A stretch of DNA of 64,000 nt from Pelomonas sp. Root1444 (GCF_001426885.1 NZ_LMFP01000011.1:33017-97016), one strand, 5' to 3'. Positions 6,047 to 15,062 are shown, numbered from the stretch's first letter. Notes: generated by a model from the letters alone, not told the origin. Numbers and translations: made by a program.

Positions 6047-8640
6047 GCCCCGCCCCAGGGCAGCAGGCGCGGCAACAGCAGGCCGGCGGCGCCTTCCAGC
6101 GCGGCGTAGATGAACAACAGGCGCAGCGCCTCCAGTGTCTTGTTGGCCGGGCCGGGCGCCAGGCCGCGCATCCAGCGCAGCACGTAGTAGACGGCCGACA
6201 GCACCACAGCCGCCACGACGCTGCCGTGCCAGGCCAGCATGGCGTAGATCGCGGCGCCCTGGCCGCTGGCATCCCCGCGCAGCCCGGCGTCCCACCAGTC
6301 GCGCAGGTCCACCCCCAGCGCCGCGGCGAGGCACGCCATGCTCAGCGCCATCGCCACGGCGCTGGCCCCGCTGCCGCGCCGGAGCTTCGCCATCAACGGC
6401 CGGGCCGCATAGGCCAGGCCCGCCGCCGCACCCAGCAGCAACAGGCCCGGCAGCAGCGCACCGCGCGGCGCTTCGAGCCGCCACCAATCGGGATGGGCGC
6501 CGTACAGGTACAGGTAGGCGAACATCGCCATCAGGAAGATCATGCCCAGCACGATGTCCAGCAGCACCGCGGCCCACCAGCCGTGCGAGGTGGGCCCGGC
6601 CACATAGGTCGGCAGCAGGATGCCGCCGCCGGCGTCGACCTGCTGCTGCGCGATGTGGCGGTCGTTGCCCCAGACCCAGCGCATCAGGCAGAACACCGTC
6701 AGCACGCCGCAGACGGCGCTCAGCGCCATGGCCTTGACCGTCAGCAGCAGGAAGAAGCCCGCCGTGAACAGCGCCGACAGCAGCGGCCACCAGGACGGCC
6801 CGGGCATGATCTGCACGTACTGCGGCTCGGCGCGCGAGGGGCTGGTGATGAGCGTCTCGCGCTCGCCGGTGGCGGTGTTCGGCAGGAAGTAGCGTCCGGC
6901 CTCGACGTCGTCGGCCAGCCCGGGGTCGGTCCACAGCGGTTCGAGGTCGTTCACCACCGGGATGGAGCGCACGCCGTAGTTGCCCGCCGACAGCCACTCC
7001 AGCGTACCGCCGCCAAACACGTTGCGCGCCTCGCCGCCACTGCCGCTGCGCGCGTAGCAGCGGATCGCATCGATCAGGAACAGCAGCGCACCCGCCGCCA
7101 TGGTGAAGGCGCCCACGGTCGAGACGATGTTGGGCAGATCCCAGGCCCGGTCAGGCAGGTAGGTGTTGACGCGCCGCGGCATGCCCATCAGCCCGCTCAG
7201 GTGCATGGGCAGGAAGCAAACGTGCACGCCGATGAAGGACAGCCAGAACACCCAGCGCCCGAGCCGCTCGGACAGCTGGCGGCCGTTGATCATCGGCGTC
7301 CAGTAGTAGAAGCCGGCGAACAGCGGGAACAGCATGCCGCCGATCAGCACGTAGTGGAAATGCGCGACGACGAAGTAGGTGTCGTGCGCCTGGCCGTCGA
7401 AGGCCACCATGCCCACCATCACACCGGTCAGGCCGCCCATCACGAAGATCAGGATGCCGCCGACGAGAAACAGCGAGGGCACGTTGCGCTGCACATTGCC
7501 CGAGGCGAGCGTGCAGATCCAAGCGAACACCTGGGCGCCGGCCGGAATGGCCACCGCCATCGACGCCGCCGAGAAGTAGCCGGCCGACAAGCCCGGCAGG
7601 CCCACCGTGAACATGTGGTGCGCCCACACGCCGAAGCTGATGAAGCCGGTGGCGATCATCGCCAGCACCACCAGCTCGTGGCCGACCAGCTTCTTCTGGG
7701 CCACCGTGACGACCATGGTCGACACCATGGCCGAGGCCGGGATGAAGATGATGTAGACGTCGGGGTGGCCGAAGAACCAGAACAGGTGCTGGTACAGCAG
7801 CGGGTCGCCGCCGCGCGTGGCGTCGAACAGCGGCCAGTTGAAGGCGCGCTCCAGCTCCAGCAGGAAGGTCACCATGATCATGGCCGGGAAGGCCAGGATG
7901 ATCATGACGCCGAAGATCAGGATGGCCCAGGCGTAGACCGGCATCTTCGCCAGCGTCATGCCCGGCGCGCGCGTGCGCAGCACGCCGACGATGAGCTCGA
8001 TGGCGCCGGCGATGGCCGATATCTCGATGAAGCCTATGCCCAGCAGCCAGAAGTCGGCGTTGATGCCCTTGGCGTAGACACCCGAGCTGAGCGGCGGGTA
8101 CATGAACCAGCCGCTGGACGGCGCCAGGCTGAAGAAGATCGAGCCGAAGAAGACCACGCCACCGATGGCATAGGCCCAGTACGAGTACGCCGACAGCCGC
8201 GGGAACGGCAGGTCGCGCGCCGCCAGCATCTGCGGCAGCAGCAGCACGGCGACCGCCTCGACGGCCGGCACGGCGAACAGGAACATCATCACCGAGCCGT
8301 GCATGGTGAACAGCTGGTTGTAGGTCTCCTGCGGCACGACGGCAGCCAGCGGCGCGGCCAGCTGCACTCGCATCACCAGCGACAGCACGCCCGCGGCGAT
8401 GAAGAAGCCGAACGCCGTGGCGATGAACAGGAAGCCGATGAAGTTGTTGTTGACGGCGCTCAAGGCGCGCCAGCCGGTCGGTGTTTCCCAGACCTTCTGC
8501 AGCGCCTCGAACTCGCCCGCCGGCCGGCCGCCCTGGGTCGGGAAGCGCGCATAGCGCCTGGCGTCGAAGCCGGTCTCGGACGGCTCGGCCGCGGCGTCGC
8601 GGATGGCACCCTCCACACCCGGGGCAGCGGCTCGCGTCAC
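6043..8640 (-). CDS. ctaD: Cytochrome c oxidase, fused subunits I and III
   Basis: An 865-residue fusion of the catalytic subunit I (about 1-560) and subunit III (about 640-865) of a heme-copper oxidase that reduces O2 and pumps protons across the inner membrane. Ligands seen are His114 (low-spin heme, MHGS), His292 and Tyr296 (GHPDVYI), CuB His341/His342 (VWAHHMF), and His427/His429 (HFHYVL). The motif usually written GHPEVYI has Asp294 in place of the D-channel Glu. The GTG start overlaps the coxB stop (GTGA). Similar I+III fusions are known from Thermus-type caa3 oxidases and several proteobacteria. An accessory terminal oxidase is likely. Confidence 0.93.
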   Translation of the reverse strand: MTRAAAPGVEGAIRDAAAEPSETGFDARRYARFPTQGGRPAGEFEALQKVWETPTGWRALSAVNNNFIGFLFIATAFGFFIAAGVLSLVMRVQLAAPLAAVVPQETYNQLFTMHGSVMMFLFAVPAVEAVAVLLLPQMLAARDLPFPRLSAYSYWAYAIGGVVFFGSIFFSLAPSSGWFMYPPLSSGVYAKGINADFWLLGIGFIEISAIAGAIELIVGVLRTRAPGMTLAKMPVYAWAILIFGVMIILAFPAMIMVTFLLELERAFNWPLFDATRGGDPLLYQHLFWFFGHPDVYIIFIPASAMVSTMVVTVAQKKLVGHELVVLAMIATGFISFGVWAHHMFTVGLPGLSAGYFSAASMAVAIPAGAQVFAWICTLASGNVQRNVPSLFLVGGILIFVMGGLTGVMVGMVAFDGQAHDTYFVVAHFHYVLIGGMLFPLFAGFYYWTPMINGRQLSERLGRWVFWLSFIGVHVCFLPMHLSGLMGMPRRVNTYLPDRAWDLPNIVSTVGAFTMAAGALLFLIDAIRCYARSGSGGEARNVFGGGTLEWLSAGNYGVRSIPVVNDLEPLWTDPGLADDVEAGRYFLPNTATGERETLITSPSRAEPQYVQIMPGPSWWPLLSALFTAGFFLLLTVKAMALSAVCGVLTVFCLMRWVWGNDRHIAQQQVDAGGGILLPTYVAGPTSHGWWAAVLLDIVLGMIFLMAMFAYLYLYGAHPDWWRLEAPRGALLPGLLLLGAAAGLAYAARPLMAKLRRGSGASAVAMALSMACLAAALGVDLRDWWDAGLRGDASGQGAAIYAMLAWHGSVVAAVVLSAVYYVLRWMRGLAPGPANKTLEALRLLFIYAALEGAAGLLLPRLLPWGGA

Positions 8641-9617
8641 TTGAGCGATTCCATGTAGGCCGCCAGCGCGTTCAGCTCGTCGGCCTTCAGCGAGCGGTAG
8701 GCGGGCATGCGGTTGTTCGGCTTGATGGACTGGCTGTCGCCGATCCAGCCGATCAGCGTGGCGCGGGTGTTGGGCAGGATGCCGGCGCCGAGCGAGCGGC
8801 GCGACCCGACGAAGGTCAGGTCGGGGCCGGAGAGGCCTTGCGCCTGGGTGCCGGCGACGCGGTGGCAGGCCGCGCAGCCGACCTCGTTGAAGAGCTGCTT
8901 GCCGCGCAGCGCCTCGACGCTGAGGGGCGTGTTCGTCACTGGCTTCAAGCGCGAGTCCAGCCAGCGCTGCCAGTCGGCCGGCTCATGCGCCACGACGACG
9001 AAGCCCATCAGCGCATGCGCGCCGCCGCAGAACTCCGCGCATTGGCCGCCGTAGACGCCTGCCTTGTCGGCCTGCAGCTTGAGCTGGTTGGTGCGCCCCG
9101 GGATCATGTCCATCTTGCCGCCGAGCTTGGGCACCCAGAAGCTGTGGATCACGTCCTCCGACACCATGTCGACGACGACGGGGCGGCCGACCGGGATGTG
9201 CAGCTCGTTGGCGTCGGCCAGCATCTCCTTGCCTGCCGCATCGAGGTAGGACACACGCCACCAATAGATGTTGCCGGACACGCGCATGCGCAGCTCGTCG
9301 CCCTTGACCGTCGTCATCCCGGCCGCCAGCGTCAGCCCCCAGGCCAGCAGCAGCAGGAGCACGCCGGCCGGGATGATGAGCCCGAACCACTTGACGACCC
9401 GCTCGCCGCCGAGCTTGGCGCGCAGCCCGTCGCTGCCGTACAGCGCCACCCACATCGCCGCGCACACGCCGATGAAGATCAGCGTCATCAGCGCGATCAG
9501 CCCCCAGGCCAGCGTGGTGACCGTGTTGGAGAACGGGCCGTGCGGGTCCAGCACCGGCGGCGGCCAGCCGCTCAAGGCCTCAGCGAGGCTTGAGCGCGAG
9601 GAGGTAGGCGGTGACAT
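8637..9617 (-). CDS. coxB: Cytochrome c oxidase subunit II with C-terminal cytochrome c domain
   Basis: A 326-residue caa3-type subunit II. Two membrane helices (about 36-58 and 77-99) precede the cupredoxin domain, whose CuA site is complete: His158 (VIHSFWVP), Cys193, Glu195, Cys197, His201 and Met204 (GGQCAEFCGGAHALM). A cytochrome c domain follows with CAACH at 248-252 and a likely axial Met in NNRMPAYR. It takes electrons from soluble or lipoprotein cytochrome c and passes them to subunit I. The chosen ATG has AGGAAG upstream and lies inside the 3' end of the preceding cytochrome gene (38-nt overlap). Confidence 0.93.
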   Translation of the reverse strand: MSPPTSSRSSLAEALSGWPPPVLDPHGPFSNTVTTLAWGLIALMTLIFIGVCAAMWVALYGSDGLRAKLGGERVVKWFGLIIPAGVLLLLLAWGLTLAAGMTTVKGDELRMRVSGNIYWWRVSYLDAAGKEMLADANELHIPVGRPVVVDMVSEDVIHSFWVPKLGGKMDMIPGRTNQLKLQADKAGVYGGQCAEFCGGAHALMGFVVVAHEPADWQRWLDSRLKPVTNTPLSVEALRGKQLFNEVGCAACHRVAGTQAQGLSGPDLTFVGSRRSLGAGILPNTRATLIGWIGDSQSIKPNNRMPAYRSLKADELNALAAYMESLK

Positions 9618-9963
9618 CACGGGCTTCCTGGTCTGACATGGGAATGGCCGGCATGGCCGTGCCGGGCACCATGGCGGGTGCATTGCGGACGAACTGCATC
9701 AACACGCCGGGCTGGTTCGGCAACTGCCCTGCGATCAGGCCCTGACGCCCGAAGCCGTCCAGCGTCGGGCCCAGCCCGCCGCGCGGCCACTTCACGTCGG
9801 GGAAGGTGTGGCAGGCGACGCAGCCCTTGTCGGCCACGAGCTGCCGGCCACGTGCTTTGTCGGCGTCGCCCACCGTCGGCGTGCGATCGGGCGGGCCATC
9901 GCATGCGACGAGGAAGGCACAGGCGAGCACGAGGCTTGCCAGGGACCATGATTCACCCGCCAT
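9580..9963 (-). CDS. Monoheme cytochrome c lipoprotein
   Basis: A 127-residue c-type cytochrome. A short signal ends in a lipobox (VLACAFLVAC), so the mature protein is probably membrane-anchored in the periplasm. The heme site is CVACH, and Met ligand candidates lie in MVPGTAMPAIP. It is the first gene of the leftward oxidase operon and overlaps coxB, so it is a likely electron donor to the oxidase. AGGTG lies 7 nt before the ATG. That ATG shares the CATG tetranucleotide with the start of the divergent diheme cytochrome gene. An in-frame upstream ATG at 10062 would run through the other gene and lacks a signal peptide. Confidence 0.87.
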   Translation of the reverse strand: MAGESWSLASLVLACAFLVACDGPPDRTPTVGDADKARGRQLVADKGCVACHTFPDVKWPRGGLGPTLDGFGRQGLIAGQLPNQPGVLMQFVRNAPAMVPGTAMPAIPMSDQEARDVTAYLLALKPR

Positions 9964-10603
9964 GCGCCACCTGCCTCTTCTCGTCCTCACGCTGCTGGCC
10001 CCGGCCTGCACCGACCGCATGAGCCCCAGTGACGACCGCTGGGGCCGCGGCGGCGAGCTCATCGCGATGAGCGGCGGCGAAGGCGGTGCGCGCTATGCCT
10101 GCGCGACCTGCCACGGTGCGCGCGGCGAGGGCAACGGCTTCGACGCGCCGCGCCTGGCCGGCCTGCCGCGCGGCTATCTGCAAAAGCAGCTGGAGGACTA
10201 CGCCGCCGGCCTGCGGGCGCACGAGGTGATGCGCGACGTGGCGCGCTTCCTCGACAGCGCCGAACGCGTGCGCGTGGCCGACTACTACGCCGCGCTGCCG
10301 GCGCAGGCCCTGCCGCCGGCCACCGGCGAGGCCGTCGCCGCAGCCACCCCGGCGCTGTATGCCAAGGCCTGCCAGCAGTGCCATGGTGTGGCGGGCGCTG
10401 GCACCCAGAGCGGGCCGCCGCTGAACGCCCAGCCGGCGTTCTACCTGACCCAGCAGCTGCAGGACTGGCAGGTGGCCAAGCGGCGCAATGACGGCAACCA
10501 TGTGATGTTGAAGGTGGCGCAGCAGCTCAGGCCGGAGGAGGTTCATCAACTGGGCCTTTATCTGGCGCAGATCCCAGCACGCCCGGCTGCTGCGGCCCGT
10601 TGA
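9962..10603 (+). CDS. Diheme cytochrome c (c4-like) lipoprotein
   Basis: A 213-residue periplasmic cytochrome with two CxxCH heme sites, CATCH and CQQCH, in two homologous halves. The N-terminus MRHLPLLVLTLLAPAC is a lipoprotein signal. Cytochromes of the c4 type carry electrons between the bc1 complex and terminal oxidases, which fits its place between the oxidase operon and the cytochrome b/ctaG genes. No strong Shine-Dalgarno is visible, and an internal ATG at 10019 would lose the lipobox. Its 3' end overlaps the convergent cytochrome b gene by 77 nt. Confidence 0.87.
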   Translation: MRHLPLLVLTLLAPACTDRMSPSDDRWGRGGELIAMSGGEGGARYACATCHGARGEGNGFDAPRLAGLPRGYLQKQLEDYAAGLRAHEVMRDVARFLDSAERVRVADYYAALPAQALPPATGEAVAAATPALYAKACQQCHGVAGAGTQSGPPLNAQPAFYLTQQLQDWQVAKRRNDGNHVMLKVAQQLRPEEVHQLGLYLAQIPARPAAAAR

Positions 10604-11189
10604 GGTCGAACATCGAAGGCAGCACGCGGTCGCGCTTGACGAGGTAGTGCAGCACGGCCGCGCCGGCATGGCCGGGAATGGCCAGCACCGTGATCCAGAC
10701 GATCCAGAAGTGCGCCTTCGCGGCCCATTGCATCAGGCGCTGCTGCAGGCCTTCGGACAGCTGATGGAACGGCAGGTTGGGGAATGGGATGACGCCCGCG
10801 ATGGACAGCGGCAGGTCGCTGGGCAGCGTGGACCACATGACCCAGCCGCTGATCGGCAGCGCGAAGAAGCTGAAGTAGAACCACGCCTGCAGCACACGGC
10901 TGGCGCGGCCTGCGAGCGAGTCCTCGTCGACGTTCTGCGGGCCGGCGATCTGGCTGCGCCACAGGAAGCGCAGCGTGCCCAGCATCATGATCGTCAGGCC
11001 GATCTGCGTGTGGGTCTGGTAGCCGACGTACTTGTCGCCGCCGACCGGTTGCCAGCCCAGGTACCAGCCATAGCCCAGCTGGAAGATCACCAGCGCGGCC
11101 ATCACCCAGTGGAAGGTGACGCCGATCGGCGAGTACAGGCCGCGCCGGTTGTAGCCCTCGGCCCATTCGATGGCCGTGATGAGGTTCAT
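10527..11189 (-). CDS. Cytochrome b561-family membrane protein
   Basis: A 220-residue protein with four membrane helices typical of prokaryotic cytochrome b561 (diheme b, quinol-linked electron transfer). Candidate heme His residues occur in VTFHWVMAAL, THTQIGL, AAKAHFWIVW and GHAGAAVLHYL. The start overlaps the ctaG stop as ATGA. The C-terminal tail, PSMFDLNGPQQPG to PVDEPPPA, is non-membrane and runs 77 nt into the convergent cytochrome gene. Context suggests it feeds electrons to the neighbouring c-type cytochromes, but this is inference. Confidence 0.87.
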   Translation of the reverse strand: MNLITAIEWAEGYNRRGLYSPIGVTFHWVMAALVIFQLGYGWYLGWQPVGGDKYVGYQTHTQIGLTIMMLGTLRFLWRSQIAGPQNVDEDSLAGRASRVLQAWFYFSFFALPISGWVMWSTLPSDLPLSIAGVIPFPNLPFHQLSEGLQQRLMQWAAKAHFWIVWITVLAIPGHAGAAVLHYLVKRDRVLPSMFDLNGPQQPGVLGSAPDKGPVDEPPPA

Positions 11190-11944
11190 GCCGATACGGT
11201 GCGCACGCCGGCGCGCATCCAGCGCCAGCCGACCCACATCGCCGCGGCCAGGTAGGCGATGCTGCCCGGCGCCCACATCGTGACGCCGGCCAGCTGCTGG
11301 TCGTCCAGCGGTGCGACGCCCCACGGCAGCGTCGATGCGATATGCGGCGCATACAGCGGCCGCGCGGCAAAGGTAATCAGCGCGCCCAGCAGCCCCATCT
11401 GCACCGTGGTGGCCAGGAGGGCGCCCAGCGCCGCCGCCGGTGCGGCGCGCCGCACCGCGAGCCAGAAGGCGGTCGCACTGGCCAGCAGCGTGAACTGCAT
11501 CAGCGCATAGACCGGCACCGACGACAACGCCGCCGCATAGGGCGCGGGCGCATGCCAGGTCCAGAACGTCGCGGCGGCGAGGGCGGTGCAGGTCCACAGC
11601 GGCGTGGGCAGGCGGCGCAGCCCAGGTTCCAGGCCATGCGCCAGCAACGGTGCCATCACCAGCACCAGTGCGATGTGATGGACCACCCGCACCGTGAAGA
11701 ACGCCGAGCTCAGCGCGCACAGCGGCGACACGTAGAGCAGCACCGTCAAGGCCCAGGCGGCGCACAGACTGCGATGCCGGCCCGGCGCCGCACGCGCCCG
11801 CTCGCGCCACAACACCAGCGCCAGCAGCACGAGGGCCACGCCGAGCACCGGGTCGAGGTTCCAGCGGCCCAGCCACACGTCCGGGCCGGGCGCCTCGCCG
11901 CAGTACGGGATCCACCTTGTCGGCTCATCCATGGCCAGCTTCAT
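11186..11944 (-). CDS. ctaG: Cytochrome c oxidase assembly factor, CtaG/caa3 family
   Basis: A 252-residue polytopic membrane protein (about seven helices) of the caa3-type CtaG family, associated with assembly of the copper-containing oxidase. Family marks are YCGEAPGPDVW near the N-terminus, the helix-borne VRVVHHIALVLVMAPLLAHG, FWTWHAPAPY, and MWAPGSIAYL near the C-terminus. This is distinct from the Cox11-type CtaG. It is coupled to the cytochrome b gene by ATGA. It lies beside, not inside, the oxidase operon, with both transcribed leftward and the diheme cytochrome between them. Confidence 0.9.
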   Translation of the reverse strand: MKLAMDEPTRWIPYCGEAPGPDVWLGRWNLDPVLGVALVLLALVLWRERARAAPGRHRSLCAAWALTVLLYVSPLCALSSAFFTVRVVHHIALVLVMAPLLAHGLEPGLRRLPTPLWTCTALAAATFWTWHAPAPYAAALSSVPVYALMQFTLLASATAFWLAVRRAAPAAALGALLATTVQMGLLGALITFAARPLYAPHIASTLPWGVAPLDDQQLAGVTMWAPGSIAYLAAAMWVGWRWMRAGVRTVSA

Positions 11945-12111
11945 TTCGCGTGCATCCCGTCATTGGGTTCGCGCTGCGGCGCACCGTCGCCCGTGTTTGC
12001 AGCAATTTTTACGGCAGCGCCCGAACATCCGGTCGCCGTGGCCGACGGCTCCTGCATCGGCAAAAGCGGTTCCCGCCCGACGGGTGGCATCGCGATTGCC
12101 GTAGCCGGCCA

Positions 12112-12492
12112 ATGCATGCCGTCATCGCGTTCTCCGCACTGCCGCTCTTCATCGGCGCGCTGCTCAGCGACTGGGCCTACACCAGCAGCTTTCAGCTGCA
12201 GTGGGCCAACTTCTCCTCGTGGTTGATCGCCGGCGGCCTGCTCGTCGCGGGCCTGGCACTGCTGTGGGGCATCGTGGATGTGCTGCGCGGCGCCGAACGC
12301 CGTCGCCGCGGCACGGTCTACCTGCTGTTGCTGCTGGCCACTTGCGTGATCGGCTTCGTCAACGCACTGGTTCACGCCCGCGACGGCTGGGCCGCGATGC
12401 CGACCGGCCTGGTGCTGTCGGCCGTGGTGGCGGCGCTGGCGGCGGCCGCCAGCGCGGTCGGCCTGGCCGGCTGGCGCCGGGGTGCGGCATGA
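12112..12492 (+). CDS. DUF2231-type membrane protein
   Basis: A 126-residue inner-membrane protein with four hydrophobic helices and a cytoplasmic basic loop (RGAERRRRGT). The layout and the paired PQQ-type dehydrogenase gene match DUF2231 proteins, a family often found next to sorbosone/glucose dehydrogenase-like proteins and cytochromes. No heme-binding pattern is evident. The stop overlaps the next start (ATGA), so the two are coupled. The Shine-Dalgarno is weak. It diverges from ctaG across a 167-bp gap in which I see no clear promoter. Confidence 0.75.
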   Translation: MHAVIAFSALPLFIGALLSDWAYTSSFQLQWANFSSWLIAGGLLVAGLALLWGIVDVLRGAERRRRGTVYLLLLLATCVIGFVNALVHARDGWAAMPTGLVLSAVVAALAAAASAVGLAGWRRGAA

Positions 12493-13787
12493 AGGCGCGG
12501 GGCTTGCGCGTCGCCGCGGTTGCCATGCTTGGCGCCGCACTGACCTGGGCCATCGCCGCAACGGCGCAGGGCAGCGGGCAACACGGCGCCAACCCCGAGC
12601 TGCCACCGCCGGAGCGCGGGCTGCTGCCCGACATGCGCATCGCCGAGCCCACGGGCTGGGGCGAGCGGCGCCCCACGGTGCCGCAGGGCTGGAAGATCCA
12701 GGCCATCGCCACCGACCTGAAGATCCCGCGCCAGACGCTGGTGCTGCCCAACGGCGACATCCTCGTGGCCGAAGGCAAGGGCGGCGGCGCGCCCGTGCTG
12801 ACACCCAAGGACTACCTCGCCGGCCTCATCAAGGCCAAGGGCACCACGCCCGTCAAGGGAGGCAACCGCCTGACGCTGCTGCGCGACGCGGACGGCGATG
12901 GGAGCTATGAAGGCCGCTGGGTGTTCGCCGAGAACCTCAATGCGCCCTACGGCCTGGCCCTCATCGGCGACAAGCTCTACATCGCCAACCAGGACGCGCT
13001 CGTGCGGCTCGACTACGTGGCCGGCCAGACCAAGGCCGCTGCGGCGCCGGTGACGGTGGCGAAATTGCCATCGGCGATCAACCACCACTGGACCAAGTCG
13101 CTGACGGCCGATGCCGAGGGCCGCCACCTCTACGTGGGCATCGGCTCCAACAGCAACATCGGCGAGCGCGGCCTGGCGGTCGAGGAGAGCCGCGCCATGG
13201 TCTGGCAGGTCGATGTCGCCACCGGCGCCACGCGGCCCTTCGCCACCGGCATCCGCAACCCCACGGCACTCGCCTTCGAGCCCGGCAGCAAGCAGCTCTG
13301 GGTCGTGGTCAACGAGCGCGACGAGCTCGGCCCCGACCTGGTGCCGGACTATCTGACGTCGGTGCGCGAAGGCGCCTTCTACGGCTGGCCCTACGCGTAC
13401 TGGGGCCCCAACGCCGACCGCCGCGTGCAGCCCCAGGACGACCAGAAGGTGCAAGCCACGGTGCGGCCGGACTACGCGCTGCAGTCGCATTCGGCGCCGC
13501 TGGGGCTGTCGTTCGCGCAGCCGGGGTTGGCCGCACCGTTCGCCGAGGGCGCCTTCATCGGCCTGCATGGCAGCTGGAACCGCAAGCAGCCGGTCGGCTA
13601 CAAGGTCATCTTCGTGCCGTTCTCGGGCGGCCGCCCCAACGGCGCGCCGCTGGACTTCGTCACCGGCTTCCAGGCCGACGGCAAGACCATGGGCCGCCCG
13701 GTCGGCGTGACGGTGGACCCCAAGGGCGCGGTCATCGTCGCGGACGACCTGTCGAACACCGTCTGGCGCGTGACGCCGGCGCGGTGA
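12489..13787 (+). CDS. Sorbosone dehydrogenase-like PQQ beta-propeller protein, exported
   Basis: A 432-residue protein with a signal peptide (about 1-26, ending ATAQG) and a six-bladed propeller of the L-sorbosone/soluble glucose dehydrogenase family. Family segments include LVLPNGDILVAEGKG, FAENLNAPYGLALIGDKLYIAN, TGIRNPTALAFEP, VVNERDELG and FAEGAFIGLHGSWNR. Such enzymes oxidise sugar aldehydes or alcohols with PQQ in the periplasm and pass electrons to cytochromes, which are abundant just upstream. The substrate is not predictable. No PQQ biosynthesis genes lie in the window. It ends 3 nt before a convergent gene. Confidence 0.88.
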   Translation: MKARGLRVAAVAMLGAALTWAIAATAQGSGQHGANPELPPPERGLLPDMRIAEPTGWGERRPTVPQGWKIQAIATDLKIPRQTLVLPNGDILVAEGKGGGAPVLTPKDYLAGLIKAKGTTPVKGGNRLTLLRDADGDGSYEGRWVFAENLNAPYGLALIGDKLYIANQDALVRLDYVAGQTKAAAAPVTVAKLPSAINHHWTKSLTADAEGRHLYVGIGSNSNIGERGLAVEESRAMVWQVDVATGATRPFATGIRNPTALAFEPGSKQLWVVVNERDELGPDLVPDYLTSVREGAFYGWPYAYWGPNADRRVQPQDDQKVQATVRPDYALQSHSAPLGLSFAQPGLAAPFAEGAFIGLHGSWNRKQPVGYKVIFVPFSGGRPNGAPLDFVTGFQADGKTMGRPVGVTVDPKGAVIVADDLSNTVWRVTPAR

Positions 13788-13790
13788 GGC

Positions 13791-15062
13791 TCACTCCTCC
13801 CAGCGGAAGCGCCACACCGCCAGCGCCATGAACGCCGCGGTGAAGCCCAGCATCACGAGGCTGGGCAGCACCGCGTCGCCGAAGCCCAGGCCGCGCCAGG
13901 TCATCGCGTCCAGCGCGTCGACGGCCCAACGGGTCGGCACGGCGAGCGACGCCGCCTGCAGCCACTCGGGGAACAGGAAGGCCGGCACCCAGGCGCCGCC
14001 CAGCATGACCATCAACAGCGTCGCGAGGATGGCCAGGCCGCGCGTGGCCTCGGGCGTGCGGCCCAGCGCCGCGACCAGCAGGCCGAAGCTGGCCGTCAGC
14101 AGCGAGAAGCACACGAGCACCAGGCCGAAGCCCGCCACGCTGCCCAGCACGCGCACGCCGAAGCCGGCAATGGCCACGGCGTAGATGACGGCGAAGACGA
14201 TCAGCGAGATCAGCGCGCTGGCCAGCACGCGGCTGCCCAGCAGCTGCGTGCGCGACAGCGGCGCGGCGCGCAGGCGCTTCCACAAACCCAGGCGGCGCAT
14301 CAGCAGCAGGCCCACGGCCATGTCGATGCCGCTCATCAGGATGAACTGCACGCCCATGCCGGCGAATGAATGGGCATAGCTGTTGTAGGCCACGGGCGCC
14401 GCGTTGGCTGTGGACTGCACGGCCTCGAGCTCGCGTGTCGTGTAAGGCAGCGACAACCCTGCGCCCTGGGGCGCGGATGCAGCGGCTTCGTGTCCCTGCA
14501 CCTTGCCGATGGCGTCGAACATCCTGGCGAGGTCGTCGCGCTCGCCCTCGGGCATGCTGGCGGCGCGCACCTGCCGCTGCAGGTCGGTGAGGCCCGCGGG
14601 GCTGAGCGCGGCGCGGCTGACCTCCTGCATCAGCGTCTGCGCCAGCAGGCCGCGCACGACGGCCAGCGCGCTGGCCTGCGAGGGGTCGTAGTGCAGCACG
14701 ATCTCCGGCTTGTCGCCGGTGCCGAACATCGCGCCGCCGGCTTGCTGGCCCAGCCCCCTGGGCAGCACCGCGACCGCGCGCAGCTTGCCGGCGCGCACCT
14801 GCGCCAGCGCATCGGCCTCGCCGGTGACGGTGGTCTTCAGCGAGGTGTCGGCCTGCAGCGCCGCGACGACCCGCTGCGACAGCGGGCTGCCGTCCAGGTC
14901 GACCACGCCGACGGCGATGCCGGCCATCCTGCTGCCGGTGCCGAACAGGCTGCCGAAGAAGGCGGCGATGAGGATGGGCGCGACGATGCTCATCAGCACC
15001 GCGCGGCGGTTGGAGAAGTGCAGCTTGAGTTCTGCACGGACGAGGGCGAGCAAGGCTTGCAT
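13791..15062 (-). CDS. ABC-2 type transporter permease
   Basis: A 423-residue permease of the NatB/YhhJ type: one N-terminal helix (about 19-41), a large extracytoplasmic domain (about 45-240) and five C-terminal helices from about 240. It starts 10 nt after the ATP-binding protein gene and must form the exporter with it. The substrate is unknown; relatives export Na+, drugs or lipids. The external domain includes LKTTVTGEADALAQVRAGKL, a pattern frequent in the family. Confidence 0.9.
   Translation of the reverse strand: MQALLALVRAELKLHFSNRRAVLMSIVAPILIAAFFGSLFGTGSRMAGIAVGVVDLDGSPLSQRVVAALQADTSLKTTVTGEADALAQVRAGKLRAVAVLPRGLGQQAGGAMFGTGDKPEIVLHYDPSQASALAVVRGLLAQTLMQEVSRAALSPAGLTDLQRQVRAASMPEGERDDLARMFDAIGKVQGHEAAASAPQGAGLSLPYTTRELEAVQSTANAAPVAYNSYAHSFAGMGVQFILMSGIDMAVGLLLMRRLGLWKRLRAAPLSRTQLLGSRVLASALISLIVFAVIYAVAIAGFGVRVLGSVAGFGLVLVCFSLLTASFGLLVAALGRTPEATRGLAILATLLMVMLGGAWVPAFLFPEWLQAASLAVPTRWAVDALDAMTWRGLGFGDAVLPSLVMLGFTAAFMALAVWRFRWEE

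Noticed and set aside
6226-8658. Long plus-strand open frame opposite the oxidase I/III gene
   Set aside because: His/Gln/Arg-rich translation with no domain; it is the antisense shadow of a high-GC gene whose own frame has all heme and copper ligands.
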